Origin: Ecdyonurus torrentis
Taxonomy: Eukaryota > Arthropoda > Insecta > Ephemeroptera > Heptageniidae
Length of the DNA: 64,000 nt
Assembly (NCBI GenBank): GCA_949318235.1
Contig: OX439137.1
Location: 655,067-719,066, forward strand
Reading direction: 5' to 3'
This document shows positions 11,760 through 23,585 of the stretch, piece by piece; within the stretch, counting starts at the first letter, position 1; the number at the start of each line of letters is the position of its first letter. The notes beneath the pieces are model-generated. The model was not told the origin of the DNA, made no database searches, and saw only the letters and a list, made by a program, of their open reading frames with translations. The position numbers were made by a program, and so were the translations under genes.

Positions 11760-12790
11760 TTACATGCCCCTTGATTTCGGCACCTTATAAAAAATCTTTG
11801 TATTTCATTGGATTTCTGCATCAAATTTTTTGCTTTGAGTGCGAGTTATGTAATATATAACTATTGCAAATTAATTCAAGCTACTATTCTACACATTTTT
11901 GAGAATAATTATCCATTTAAAAGTAAAATAAAAATTAATAAATTTGTTTAAACCACCAGCTGACTTGGCGCGTTGCGCATCTGATGTTCATGTTCTTTAT
12001 TGCCGCACATTTTTAAAAAATGAAAGAAAGATCTTGACAATGAAAGAGTTGCTGAAGTTTTGCTTCATTTTATTGAGTTTGTAGGGTCATAATAAAGAAA
12101 AATCTTAATTTCTAGAGTAAAAGTAGCAAATATGGAACTATCAAATATATGTTATAAAATAATCCACGATTAAAATAGCTATAACAATATGCATACTGAC
12201 AGCACTTACTGTATGATGAGAGCAATTTTCTGGGATTCGAAACCAAAATTAAACAAACAATAAATTTTAATTGTGCACATAATAATTCTGTTCGTAAGCT
12301 TGCTAAATGATGAACAACTTTGGTTTTATGCAAATAGAATGCGCATTTTTTGGTGCAAGAGAACAGGGTTTACGAGCAGCATTATATAGCATAATAACTG
12401 AAGAATTAAATAAAATTATAAATCAATAAAAATAAAAAAATAAAAAAATTACGCCTATAATTATAACACCATAATTTAGTCTCTTTCATATCTTTTTCTT
12501 ACACTTTTACTATTATGGTATTTTAAATACATGTTTCATGGAACACAATAATCAAACTTTTTTTTTCGTGTGTGTTTAAAAAGTACATTTTTATCTTAAA
12601 ATATAAAAAAATTAAAATTTATGAAAAATATTTTTATAGATATTTTATTTTGAAAATTAAATAATCGCAATAGAAAAGTATCATTATTAGAAAGAGAAAC
12701 ATTCATTTTTATGAGAAGCAATGTTTTAAAAAGAAGAAGAGAAGAAATAAAAATATATTCATAATTATATAATTATATAATATTCCCACG
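11760..12790. other. AT-rich spacer
   Basis: No exon seen. Contains the partial hairpin-MITE relative near 12286-12389. Otherwise low-complexity A/T sequence. Confidence 0.5.
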
Positions 12791-13419
12791 AATAAATTTT
12801 TCATTTTTGAATGATTTAAAAGTACTCAAAAGTCATTTATTTTTGATTGAAAAGACTCAAATCAAATTTTAAAGACTCATTATCATTCAAAGTCACTCAA
12901 TATGGCTTTAAATTTAAAATGGTTCAAAGTGACTACGATTAAATAGACTCAAAGTCATGCATAATGATTCAACATTTAAAACCATTCAAAGAACTTCAAA
13001 CTCAGCTCAAAATTTTTCATTTAAAAAGACTCAAACTGACCGTAGGAATTCAATAATATTAAAATCAATTTATTTATACTCAAATCGATTTAACATTATA
13101 ATCATTTATTTTAATTCAAAATCCTTTTGAAAAAAATTCATTTAAAATTATTTAAAATTATTTAAAGTAAATTAACTTAATTACCATTCAAAAATATTTA
13201 AAACCATGATAAAATATTTCAATTAAAATCAATTTGAATAATGTAGAATTGATTTCATTTGACATTATATTCAAAGGTATTTAATTTTAAGTGATTTAAA
13301 TTTATTTAAATACGATTCAAACAATTCAAAAAATTAATACGATTTTTTAATTCAATATTTTTGCGATCAAAAATATTTAAATCAAACTTACTCAGATTAA
13401 TTCAAAATTATTCACATTA
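12791..13419 (+). repeat. Degenerate left flank of 20-bp array
   Basis: Scattered TTCAAAG, ACTCAAA and ATTTAAA words at irregular spacing grade into the regular array that follows. It looks like decayed repeat units. The corresponding degenerate right flank (TTTGAAT, TTTGAG words) is at 15651-15960. Confidence 0.6.
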
Positions 13420-15065
13420 TATTTACATTCGAAGCGGCTCAATTACATTTAAAGCAATTCATTTACATTTAAATAGGCTCATCACATACATTTAAAGCAG
13501 CTTATATACATTCAAAGCGGCTCAATTACATTCAGAGCAATTCATTTACATTCAAAGCTATTCATTTACATTCAAAGCAATTTATTTACATTTAATGCGG
13601 CTCATTTACATTCAAAGCAGTTCACTTACATTCAAAGCGGCTCAATTACATTCAAAGCACTTATTCATTTACATTCAAAGCGCCTCAATTACATTTAAAG
13701 TAATTTATTTACATTCAAAGCGGCTCAATTACATTTATAAAGCAGCTTAATTATACATTCGAAGCGGCTCATTTTCATTCAAAGCAATTTATTTACATTC
13801 AAAGCTATTCATTTACATTCAAAGCAATTTAATTACATTTAAAGCGGCTCATTTACATTCAAAGCAGTTAACTTACATTCAAAGCACTTCATTTACATTC
13901 AAAGCGGCTCAATTACATTTAAAGCAATTTATTTACATTTAAATAGGCTCACATACATTTAAAGCAGCTTATATACATTCAAAGCGGCTCAAAATTACAT
14001 TCAGAGCAATTCATTTACATTCAAAGCTATTCATTTACATTCAAAGCAGCTTATTTACATTTAATGCGGCTCATTTACATTCAAAGCAGTTCACTTACAT
14101 TCAAAGCACTTCATTTACATTCAAAGCGGCTCAATTACATTCAAAGCAATTTATTTACATTTAAATAGGCTCATTTACATTCAAAGCACTTCATTTATCA
14201 TCAAAGCGGCTCAATTACATTCAAAGCAATTTATTAACATTCAAAGCGGCTCATTTACATTCATAAAGCACTTCATTTATCATCAAAGCGGCTCAATTAT
14301 ATTCAAAGCAATTTATTTACATTCAAAGCGGCTCAATTACATTCATAAAGCACTTCATTTATCATCAAAGCGGCTCAATTATATTCAAAGCAATTTATTT
14401 ACATTCAAAGCGGCTCAATTACATTCATAGCAATTCATTTACATTCAAAGCTATTCATTTACATTTAATGCGGCTCATTTGCATTCAAAGCAGTTCACTT
14501 ACATTCAAAGCACTTCATTTACATTTAAAGCAATCTGATTACATTTAAAGCGGCTCATTTATAATCAAAGCACTTCATTTATCATCAAAGCGGCTCAATT
14601 ACATTCAAAGCAATTTATTAACATTCAAAGCGGCTCATTTACATTCAAAGCACTTCATTTATCATCAAAGCGGCTCAATTACATTCAAAGCGGCTCAATT
14701 ACATTTAAAGCAGCTTATACATTCAAAGTGGCTCATTTTCATTTAAAGCAATTCATTTTCATTCAAAAACTATTCATTTATATTCAAAGCAATTTATTTA
14801 CATTCAAATAGGCTCACATACATTTAAAGCAGTTTATATACATTCAAAGCGGCTCAATTACATTCAGGCAATTCATTTACATTCAAAGCACTTCATTTAC
14901 ATTCAAAGTGGCTCAATTACATTTAAAGCAATTTATTTACATGCAAATCGGCTCACTTACATTTAAAGCAGATCATATACATTCAAAGCGGTTCAGTTAC
15001 ATTCAAAGCAATTCATTTACATTCAAAGTGGCTCAATTAGTTTTAAAGCAATTTATATTACATTT
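13420..15065 (+). repeat. 20-bp tandem array, TTACATTCAAAGC units (+)
   Basis: About 80 units of a 20-bp repeat, consensus TCATTTACATTCAAAGCNNT, where the two variable positions are mostly GG, AA, TA, AG or AC. The NN classes recur in mixed order, with local higher-order copies (for example the GCACTTCATTTATCATC run at 14180-14680). The orientation flips exactly at a dyad TTACATTTAAATGTAA (15058-15073). Confidence 0.92.
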
Positions 15066-15650
15066 AAATGTAAATAAGAGACGCTTTGAAAGTAAATAAG
15101 CCTCTTTGAATGTAAATGAAAAGCTTTGAAAGTAAAAAAATTGCTTTGAATGTAAATGAATGGCTTTGAATGTATATGAGATGCTTTAAATGTAATTGAG
15201 CCGATTTGAATGTAAATCAATTGCCTTAAATGCCATATTGAGCAACTTTAAATGTAAATGAACTGCTTTGAATGTAAGTGAACTGCTTTGAATGTAAATG
15301 AGACTCTTTGAATGTAAATAAATATCTTTGAATGTAAATGCATTGCCTGAATTTAATTGAGCCGCTTTGAATGTATATAAACTGCTTTAAATGTATGTGA
15401 GCCTATTTGAATGTAAATAAATTGCTATGAATGTAAATGAATAAGTTTTGAATGTAAATGAACTGCTTTGAATGGAAATTTAATAAATTGCTTTGAATGT
15501 AAATGAATTGCTTTGAATGTAAATGAATTGCTCTGAATGTAATTGAGCTGTTTTGAATGTATATGAGCTGCTTTAAATGTATGTGAGCCGATTTGAATGT
15601 AAATAAATTGCTTTAAATGGAATTGAGCTGCTGTGAATGTAATTATTCTG
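15066..15650 (-). repeat. 20-bp tandem array, inverted arm
   Basis: The same 20-bp unit in reverse complement (GCTTTGAATGTAAATGAAYT), about 28 units, making a giant foldback with the preceding array. Long inverted arms built from short tandem units recall Foldback-type (FB/Galileo) transposons of flies, known to have tandem subrepeats in their arms. No transposase is visible, so assignment stays tentative. Confidence 0.9.
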
Positions 15651-15960
15651 TCTACATGGTTTTGAGTGAGATTGAGCTATTTTGAGTTGAAATGATTTAA
15701 AGCAAATAACTTTGAATATTTTTAAGTGGTTTCAAATAACATTTATATATTAAAAAAAAAATGAGGTTAAAATTATTTATTCAGAATAAATTATAATTTG
15801 AGTTAAAGTAAATGGTTTTGAATTAAGGATTAGTAAACCATTTTGAATCGCTTTGACCATATTTGAATACCTGCAGCAGTATGAGTAATTTTGAGGTACT
15901 TTATAGAATTGTTTTTTTTTTGAGTGACTTTTGAGTAAAATTGAGTTTATTTAAATCGGG
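15651..15960 (-). repeat. Degenerate right flank of 20-bp array
   Basis: Irregular TTTGAAT, TTTGAGT and TGATTTAAA words, mirror of 12791-13419, ending near GAGTTTATTTAAATCGGGG. The foldback as a whole may therefore span roughly 12791-15960. Confidence 0.55.
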
Positions 15961-16425
15961 GATTTTTTAATCTCAAGATGAATTCTGATTGGTCCGTTCA
16001 AATTTAAAGACGTTAATATTTTTTAAAAAGTAACGAATTTGTGGCGTATTTTCATGAGAGATAGACGTGTTTTAAATTGCTCTGATAAATGTTTGTTAAT
16101 TACTGGTAAAATGTGACAATACCCAAAATTATGTGGTGCTACAGGTGAGTTAAACACCTACTCTAACCTTTTGAATATTAAAGCCATGTAATAACACTCA
16201 ATTTCATTCATTTTTAATCGAAAATAAAAATGAATGCAATTTGAAAAGTTTTTATTTTAATCAAAGTGCAACATATTTAACGTCACGCTGTGCAGATTTT
16301 CCTATTTGGATACTCTAGCTGTTTTTAATTTTATATGAAACTGTGTTTATATTGTAGGGTACCATTTAAATGCATTCGAATTCATTCATTTTATGATTCA
16401 AAGTTATATTTACATGACTTTATAA

Positions 16426-16953
16426 TAGAGCTGTAAAAAAATCGAAATATTTTTAACCCGGGCTGAAATTTTTTAGCCCGGTTTGACTCGAAACCCGGGT
16501 TTAGCTTGAAATCGAGCTTAAACTCGAAAAACGAGCCAAAGCTCGGAAAGCTCGATAATTGAGCCAAAGTTTAAAAACGAGTTTTCGAGCCTATGAAGCA
16601 AAAAGCTCGATTTTCATTATGAAAAAATTGTTTTTTGGATGATAAAAGTCATAAATAAAATAAAATAATTTTTAAAAATATTTTAAACAACTTATTTTGC
16701 ATGATAGAATACTAAAAACACCATTTTAAACAAAAATTACAAACTTTTTTTCTTTTCTTTCTTCAAAAAATTTTCTTTAGCTCGATTTATTTTCAAAAGC
16801 TCGTTTTTTTTACGAGTTATTCACGAGCTCAACTCGAAAAAGCTCGTTTTCGAGCTAAAAGCTCGAAACCCGGGTTGACCATTTTCAAAAAAACGAGCAC
16901 CCGAAGATTTTGACCCGGGCGGGTGCTCGACCCGGTTTAAATTTACAGCTCTA
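16426..16953. mobile_element. hAT non-autonomous element, 8-bp TSD
   Basis: Perfect 8-bp target duplication CTTTATAA (16418-16425 and 16954-16961). Terminal repeats TAGAGCTGTAAA and TTTACAGCTCTA. The TARNG start and 8-bp duplication are diagnostic of the hAT superfamily. Subterminal regions are packed with GCTCGAAA, ACGAG, AACCCGGG and AGCTCG in both orientations, likely transposase-binding repeats. No transposase ORF at 528 bp. Half-element relatives lie at 33039 and 36594. Confidence 0.92.
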
Positions 16954-16961
16954 CTTTATAA

Positions 16962-18208
16962 GCATTATTTTAGAACTTTTTTTTTTGTTATTATTATTTT
17001 ATAAATATTTGTTGTTTGTTTATGTGATTTGATAAGCATAAATTCATATATTATATATACATTACATTTTTTTTTAAGTTTTATATTAATTATAAACTTA
17101 ATTAAGTGAAGTCATTCCACACATTATTTAAGATGCAAAACTGATGATTTTTTTTTTGTTTTTTTATGTTATATTGTTTTGTTTTTTCTCAAATTACAAA
17201 TTTTAATATTTTATTAGATGCATTAATTGTGTTAGGACTGCGATGGTTTTCTTTTGCGATGTTTTGACGCAATCTTTGTTTGCAGCTAGTGTACGTATGA
17301 CGACCATTTCTTTAGTTATTTTTCAAACAATATATATGCAGATATTGCAGAGATAGTTTTTTTTTTATATTATTATTTTATACATTATGTATTATGAGAT
17401 TGTGGATGCAACAAATCGGATAATGTTCTAAAGAAAAAATAACAAAATAATTTTATGAGTTTACTTCAAATTTTATTTCAAATCAGTGGCGTAGCCAGGG
17501 GGGAGGTTTTGGGGGTTTGAAAAAGATATAAAAAAATAAAAATTGAACCAAAATTTGCAAGAAAAATAGCATTTTAGGAGAAAAAATCTTCAAAAATTCT
17601 CGCTTCGCTCGAATATCGTCGCATATATTTAATTTTATTTACTAATTTTACCTTTTCACTGATACATTAGTACAACGGTAGATACTATTAGCCTTAAAGG
17701 TACCAAATATTTTGGAGTACTAACCAAACAAAACAATTAACTATGTATAGATCTTACATTAAAAAATGTAAATTTTCTGTTTTCCGTGAAAACAAAAAAT
17801 AATAAATATAAGTAAAAACTGCACAGTTTTCTAGCATAGAATAGGTATAAAAAAAATAAACGACGTGATTTTAAGACGTACACAGAAACAAAACTTTCAA
17901 ACTACAAAGAAAGCTTTCAAAATATATTAAGTTCACGTCCATATTCGATGATTTTTAGCCAATTAGCCAATTTAAGAAAGTAAAACTAAATAGAAGTACA
18001 ATTGGTATTGCAAAAATTGCGTATAAGAGTTGCTGAAATTCTCTTTATAGTTTTGATTGGTTTTTCTTTTATTGTAAAACAATTAATGAATAAGCTGATC
18101 GCTGATGGTATATATTATATACTTTTCAACTTCAAAATAAAAAATAAATAAAATAAAAATACATGATAGACAAACCAGAAAAACTAAAATGTAAAATACG
18201 GCAAAATC

Positions 18209-18241
<33 letters not shown>

Positions 18242-18780
18242 CGTCCACTTATATACTGCATGTTTTAACATGATAATATATATATGATGATTGATGATGA
18301 TGTTTACTTGGAAAACCTCGATATTACATATATATAATATAGTCCCAATTTTTCAGTCCCTATCAAAGCATACTTTGATAAAATTGTATTTAAAAGCATA
18401 ACAATTAATTTATTTCACATATTATTTTAAAATAAGAAATATAAATAAAAAAAAATTTAGGTTATGGAACTGCACTAAAACATGCCTTTCAAAAGTGTTT
18501 ATGATTTGCATTTTTTAATTCCTTTATTTTGTTATCTTTACTGAGATTTTTTTAACTTCCAAGCTTTTCTAAATACGACAATATATACCTGATCTTTTTT
18601 TTATTATTTGATCAACTTGGCTCACTGTGAAAGCAGTCACATTGTATTTAGAATATGAGTGGAGCAGTTCGATTTCGCTCAAAATCTGTTAATTTTTTGT
18701 CCAATCTGGCGTCTTTAAATATGTATCATGCGGTTTATATATTTTCAGTTCAAAATGCACTCAAATCTAACTAATCTGAT
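16962..18780. other. AT-rich spacer with one transposon-end remnant
   Basis: CAGTGGCGTAGCCAGGGGGG at 17484 followed by TTCTCGCTTCGCTCG at about 17597 looks like one end of an animal DNA transposon; the opposite end was not found. A 26-bp A-run lies near 18214. The remainder shows no exon. Confidence 0.5.
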
Positions 18781-18999
18781 TTTAATGTAAGTGAACTCTG
18801 CTATAAATGTAAATGACCTGCCTTCTTGAATTGAAACAATCTACTTTAAATGTATTTGAACTGCTTTTAATTTAAATGAATTGCTTATTTCAATGCAAAT
18901 GAAATTTTTTGAATTTAAATGAGCTGCTTTGAATGTAGATGAACTGCTTTAAATGTAAATGAGCTGCTTTAAATGTAAATGAGCCGCTTTCAAATTGAA
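18781..18999 (-). repeat. 20-bp array, second locus, segment 1
   Basis: Degenerate units of the array seen at 13420-15650 (GCTTTAAATGTAAATGAGCC), minus orientation. The array is interrupted at 19000 by a CCC-ended element and resumes at 20039. Confidence 0.8.
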
Positions 19000-20038
19000 C
19001 CCTGCTCGAAAATCTTGCCAAGTTCTTGCCAAGAACCCGTTTCTTAGCAAGAACTTGGCAAGTTCCTGCCAAGAAACAGTTTCTTAGTAAGAACTTGCCA
19101 AGAACTTGTCTCAAGATCTTGACTGAGTATTTCTTGGTAAGTTCTTACCAAGAACTTACTTCAAGATCTTGACAAAGATTTTCTTGGCAAGTTCTTAGTA
19201 AGATTATGCCAAGATCTTAGTCCTTGGCAAGTTCTTGACAAGAAATTTATCAAGATCTTAGTTACGATTTCTTGCCAAGATCTTGGCTAATTTCTTGAAA
19301 AAAATAAAAAAAAATCTTGGCAAAATCTTGCCAAGATTCAGTTTCTTGGTTCAATCTTGGCAAAATTTGTAAAAAATTAAGATTTCTTGATTCAGAAATT
19401 TCTTGGCTCGAAATCTTGACAAGTTCTTGGTAAGATCTTGGAATAGTATTTAGGGGTTGAAAAAAGGGTCAAGGAGTATTGATAGAACATTTTTGAAGCT
19501 AAGAACAGGTTCCTCATCTCTTTTTACCCCTAGGAACCAAATTTCATATTTTTAACCTTTCTGACCTCTCGACAACCTAAGTCCAAATAATTAGAACTTT
19601 ATATAACGCAAATAATACAAGAAATCAATAAGAGGTAGAAAAGAGCAGTGCAAGGACAGCCTCATCAGTGATCACCGAAGTCAAGCAACGTTGAGCGAGA
19701 TCAAAAGATGGATGGGTGACCGATTTTTTTATTGTGCTAGAAATGTTTTTTTATTGATTTCTCTTTATTGTGTACAGCAGAATGTGCAGAATAAATTTTC
19801 CTACATTTTAATTATTAATTTTAATTAAAATTAATTAATTATCCAAGATCTTGTCAAGATCTTGACACGATTTTGCCAAGAACTTGACACGATCTTGTCA
19901 AGATCGTGACAGGATCTTGACACGATCTTGACACGATCTTGTCAAGATCGTGGCACGATCTTGGTAAGATCTTACACAAGAACTTGCTAAGTTTTTGGTA
20001 AGATCCTGGCAAGAACTTGGCAAGTTTTTCGAGCAGGG
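19000..20038. mobile_element. CCCTGCTCG element with CAAGATCTTG words
   Basis: Ends CCCTGCTCGAAAATCTTGCC and, on the opposite strand, CCCTGCTCGAAAAACTTGCC. Both subterminal zones (19015-19440 and 19840-20030) consist almost wholly of variants of CAAGATCTTG, CCAAGAACTTGG and TCTTGGCAAG, i.e. self-complementary 10-12 bp words. The centre contains a 5S rRNA-like segment. It sits inside the 20-bp array with no more than 1-2 bp of apparent target duplication. No transposase. Confidence 0.85.
19661..19730 (+). ncRNA. 5S rRNA-like segment (partial)
   Basis: GATCACCGAAGTCAAGCAAC followed by GTTGAGC, and GATGGATGGGTGACCG (to 19722), match the middle of eukaryotic 5S rRNA, covering the box A region and box C of its internal Pol III promoter; the sequence between is diverged. 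A T7 run at 19724-19730 follows immediately and could act as Pol III terminator. The 5' and 3' thirds of 5S rRNA are missing, so this is a 5S-derived relic or promoter module, not a functional rRNA gene. Confidence 0.75.
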
Positions 20039-20559
20039 AATGACCTGCTTTGAATGTAAATGAGCCACTTTGAAAGTAAATGAACTGCTTTGAATGTAAA
20101 TATAAGCCGCTTTGAATGTAAATGAACTGCCTTATTTGAATGCAAATTAATGAATAGCTTTGAATGCAAATGAGCCGCTTTAAATGTAAAAATAATAGCT
20201 TTGAATTCATTTGAGCTGCTTTGAATGTAAATGAATTGCTTCAAATAAAAATAAACTGCTCTTTGAATGTAATTGAATAGCTTAATTGAATGCATTTTAG
20301 CTGCTTTAAATAAATCGGTTTGAACGTAAATGAAGCTTTGAATGTAAATGTATATAGCTTTGAATGCAATTGAGTGGCTTGGAATGAAAAAATGAGTAGC
20401 TTTGAATGCAAATGAGCTGCTTTGAATGTAAATGAATTGCTTTGAATGTAAATAAATCGCTTTGAATGTAAAAAATTAACTGCTTTGAATGTAAATAAAT
20501 CGCTTTCAATGTAAATGAGCTGCTTTTTTGAATGTAAATGAATAGCTTAAATTAATTTG
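20039..20559 (-). repeat. 20-bp array, second locus, segment 2
   Basis: About 25 units of GCTTTGAATGTAAATGARYT resume directly after the CCCTGCTCG element and end at the next insertion. Some units have been disrupted by indels. Confidence 0.88.
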
Positions 20560-20689
20560 CCCGCTAGATCCAAAAGACTTCTTTTAAGACATCCCCTAAG
20601 GTCCACGCGAGACATCCCCCGAGATGTCATATGAGATGTCATTTTAGACGTCTAAAAAGATGTCCCGAACGAGACCCATATTTGGGGAC

Positions 20690-21770
20690 CTCTCCCAGAA
20701 ATCCTTCGTGGGGACCTTAGGGGACAACTAAATATTTTGGCTCATTTTTAGCAAAAAAATTATTTGGGCCCCACTTAGGGCCCCCTCGTTCAGGATGTCC
20801 GCTCGATGTCTCCCCTGGGGACCTCAGGAGACATCTCAATATTTTAATGCCCTGTAAATAATGGATTAAATGATAAATAAGTTGAGGGCCTACTTTGGGC
20901 CCCTCGTTCAGGATGTCCACTCGATGTCTCCCCTGGGGACCTCAGGAGACATATCAATATTTCAATGCCCTGTAAATAATGGATTAAATGACAAATAAGT
21001 TGAGGGCCTACTTGGGGCCCCTCGTTCAGGATGTCCGCTCGATGTCACCCCTAGGGACCTCAGGAGACATCTCAATATTTTAATGCCCTGTAAGTAATGG
21101 ATTAAATGATAAATAAGTTGAGGGCCTACTTGGGGCCTTTCGTTCAGGATGTCCACTCGATGTCTCCCCGGAAGACCTCAGCAGACATCTCAATATTGCA
21201 ATGCCCTGTAAATAATATATTAAATGATAAATAAGTTAAGGGCCTACTTGGGGCCCCTCGTTCAGGATGTCCAGTCCATGTCTCCCCTGGGGACTTCAGG
21301 AGACATCTCAATATTTCAATGCCCTGTAAATAATAGATTAAATGATAAATAAGTTGAGGGCCTACTTGGGGCCCCTCGTTCAGGATGTCCGCTCGATGTC
21401 TCTCCTGGGGAGTTCAGGAAACATCTCAATATTTCAATGCCCTGTAAATAATAGATTAAATGATAAATAAGTTGAGGGCCTACTTGGGGCCCCTCGTTCA
21501 GGATGTCCGCTCGATGTCTCTCCTGTGGAGTTCAGGAAATATCTCAATATTTCAACTCTGTACACAATCAAGCGATAACATAAATAAGTTGGAGGCCCTG
21601 CCCTCGTTCATGATGTCCGCTTGATGTGTCACCTGGGGAAATCAGGAGACATTTAAATATTTTAACTCCCTGTACACAACAAAGGATGAAACATAAATAA
21701 GTTTGGGCACCTTTTTCAGGATGTCCACTCAAAGTCTCACCTCGGGACCTCAGAAGACATCTAGATTTAT
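20690..21770. repeat. 118-bp minisatellite
   Basis: Roughly nine units with period 118 bp. The mark GTTGAGGGCC (or a variant) begins at 20881, 20999, 21117, 21235, 21353, 21471 and 21588. Each unit carries GGGGCCCCTCG, CAGGATGTCC, CGATGTCTCC, GGACCTCAGGAGACATC and a AATAATGGATTAAATGATAA segment. Units degrade at both edges. Frames open across it repeat every unit and are not genes. Confidence 0.93.
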
Positions 21771-21857
21771 TACAAGTTTCCTTAGAGGAGACAATAAATG
21801 AAAAATAAATAAGTTATATTATTGCCACTTAATTATACTGTTAGTGCAATTAAAACT

Positions 21858-21986
21858 TATTAGTAAAACTGTTAATTAAAAGTAAAAAAGCCATGGTGAT
21901 GCTTATAAAAAAATATAATAAAATAATATATAAGGCATGCATATGCATATTTTTAGAAAAGTAATGCTTAAAAAAAAATTATGAAG

Positions 21987-22018
<32 letters not shown>

Positions 22019-22456
22019 AAAGAGAAAGAGAAAGAAAAAATATATATACGCAAGGCCATGCAATACATGCTTTTCCCGTGCGCAACCTTTCCGAAATCTG
22101 AGTTTCCTTATATATGCATAACATTAACCCCCGTTGTGTTATTAAATAAATACATAATATAATAGGCATTATATTTACATTTAAAAAAAAAAGTCATACA
22201 TTAGTTTATACAAATGCAGAAAAAATACTCTGCAGTACTGTTAAAAAATTCCACCGATATAATTATTGTCTAAGCGGAGAGAATTAACTGAGTTGAAATA
22301 ACCAACGCACGGAACTCCAAAATCTTGAGTGGTTCGCACTTCTGTTATTTCAATTTGGGCAATTCTCTCCGTGTATATGCGGTATATTTATATAATATAC
22401 TGTATGAAGAAAAAACAGCATTAAAATATATATGTAAAATCATAATTTTACCTCGT
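21858..22456 (+). repeat. Tandem duplication, unit 1
   Basis: Begins ATTAGTAAAACTGTTAATTA and ends ACCTCGTAATTAG. Contains an A31-type run, TTTTCCCGTGCG, TTCCTTATATATGC and a hairpin at 22274-22373 (GCGGAGAGAATT paired with AATTCTCTCCG). Unit 2 follows directly. Confidence 0.85.
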
Positions 22457-23003
22457 AATTAGTAAAACTGTTAATTAAAAGTCAAAAAGGCATGGTCATG
22501 CTTATAAAAAAAAACATAATATATGGAAAAAATTATGAAGAAAAAAAAAAGAAAAAAAAAAAAGAAAAAAAATATATGCAAGGTGATGCAATATATGCTT
22601 TTCCCGTGCGTATAACCTTTCTGAAATCTAAGTTTCCTTATATATGCCCCCGTGTGTTAAAAAATAAATACATAATAATAGGCATCATTACATATAAAAA
22701 AAAAGTCATACATAGTTTATACAAAACATGCAGAAAAAATACTTTGCAGTACTGTTAAAAAATTCCACCGATATTTATTGTCTACTTATACATATACGGC
22801 ATATACCAAAATTACACGGAGAGAATTATGAGTTGAAATAACAAAAGTACGTACGTACCTCAAAATCTTGAGTGGTTCGCACTTCTGTTATTTCAACTCG
22901 GGCAATTCTCTCCGTGTGTATGTATACATGCAGTATATTTATATAATATATGAAAAAAAACAACATATGTATATGTAAAATCATAGCATTACCTCGTAAT
23001 TAG
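22457..23003 (+). repeat. Tandem duplication, unit 2
   Basis: Same order of landmarks as unit 1, including the hairpin (22814-22918, CACGGAGAGAATT with AATTCTCTCCGTG). Differences are mainly homopolymer lengths and small indels. Confidence 0.85.
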
Positions 23004-23029
23004 TTTACGCGTCTCAAACTACATGACAA

Positions 23030-23530
23030 ATGTTGTGCAGTATCCGTTTGCATGGCACAAACACTCGAAAACCGCGCGGCCGTTACATATGAAAAAAAAA
23101 CACGTTTCTTTTAGCCTAACATTGATTAAAATCGTTTGAAACGACTACAATAAATATTCTTACCTTTAACAAAGTTTTCCTGATAATAAAACACTGATAA
23201 TAACACAAATTTACAATTAAAAACTTACAAAATCTTCATAACAATACAAAAAAGTCTAACTCAATCACGCCACATAACATTTCGGCACTAGCCTGGCTGT
23301 CGATCTGTCGCACGCTAGGCAAGCCGGGCGAGCATGCATGGCGAGTAAGACTCAGTTAGACCGTTTTACCCGATTGCTGATTGGTTGTTCAAAACCAACA
23401 GTGACGGTTTTTCGCACAGCTGCGCGGCCAACTGGCCAATCACCGCGTCGCGTTTTCGAGGAAACCAGGAAACCCCCAAAAAAGTATAGTCACGGGCAAA
23501 AAGACTGTGACTGTACAGTCAATGACAAAA
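23030..23530. promoter_or_regulatory. CpG-rich patch, promoter-like
   Basis: An island of high CG content in otherwise AT-rich DNA, with AAACCGCGCGGCCG (about 23070), CGGCACTAGCC and GCGCGGCC...CACCGCGTCGCG (to 23455). A CCAAT box lies at 23434 (GGCCAATCACC) and ATTGGTTG at 23380. This might be a promoter carried by the surrounding element or a relic of a host promoter. No initiator or exon could be fixed on either strand. Confidence 0.35.
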
Positions 23531-23585
23531 ATTATTAAATTTTAAATAATAACAAAATACTATGCACTGTAAATTATAATTCGGA

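Noticed and set aside
13420..15650. CRISPR-like appearance of regularly spaced repeats
   Set aside because: Units are contiguous 20-bp tandem copies with no unique spacers, in a eukaryotic context, and the array inverts at its centre.
20717..21156. Minus-strand frames repeating an LIYHLIHYLQGIKILRCLL-type motif
   Set aside because: Repeats every 118-bp minisatellite unit; no start or splice context and codon pattern follows the repeat.
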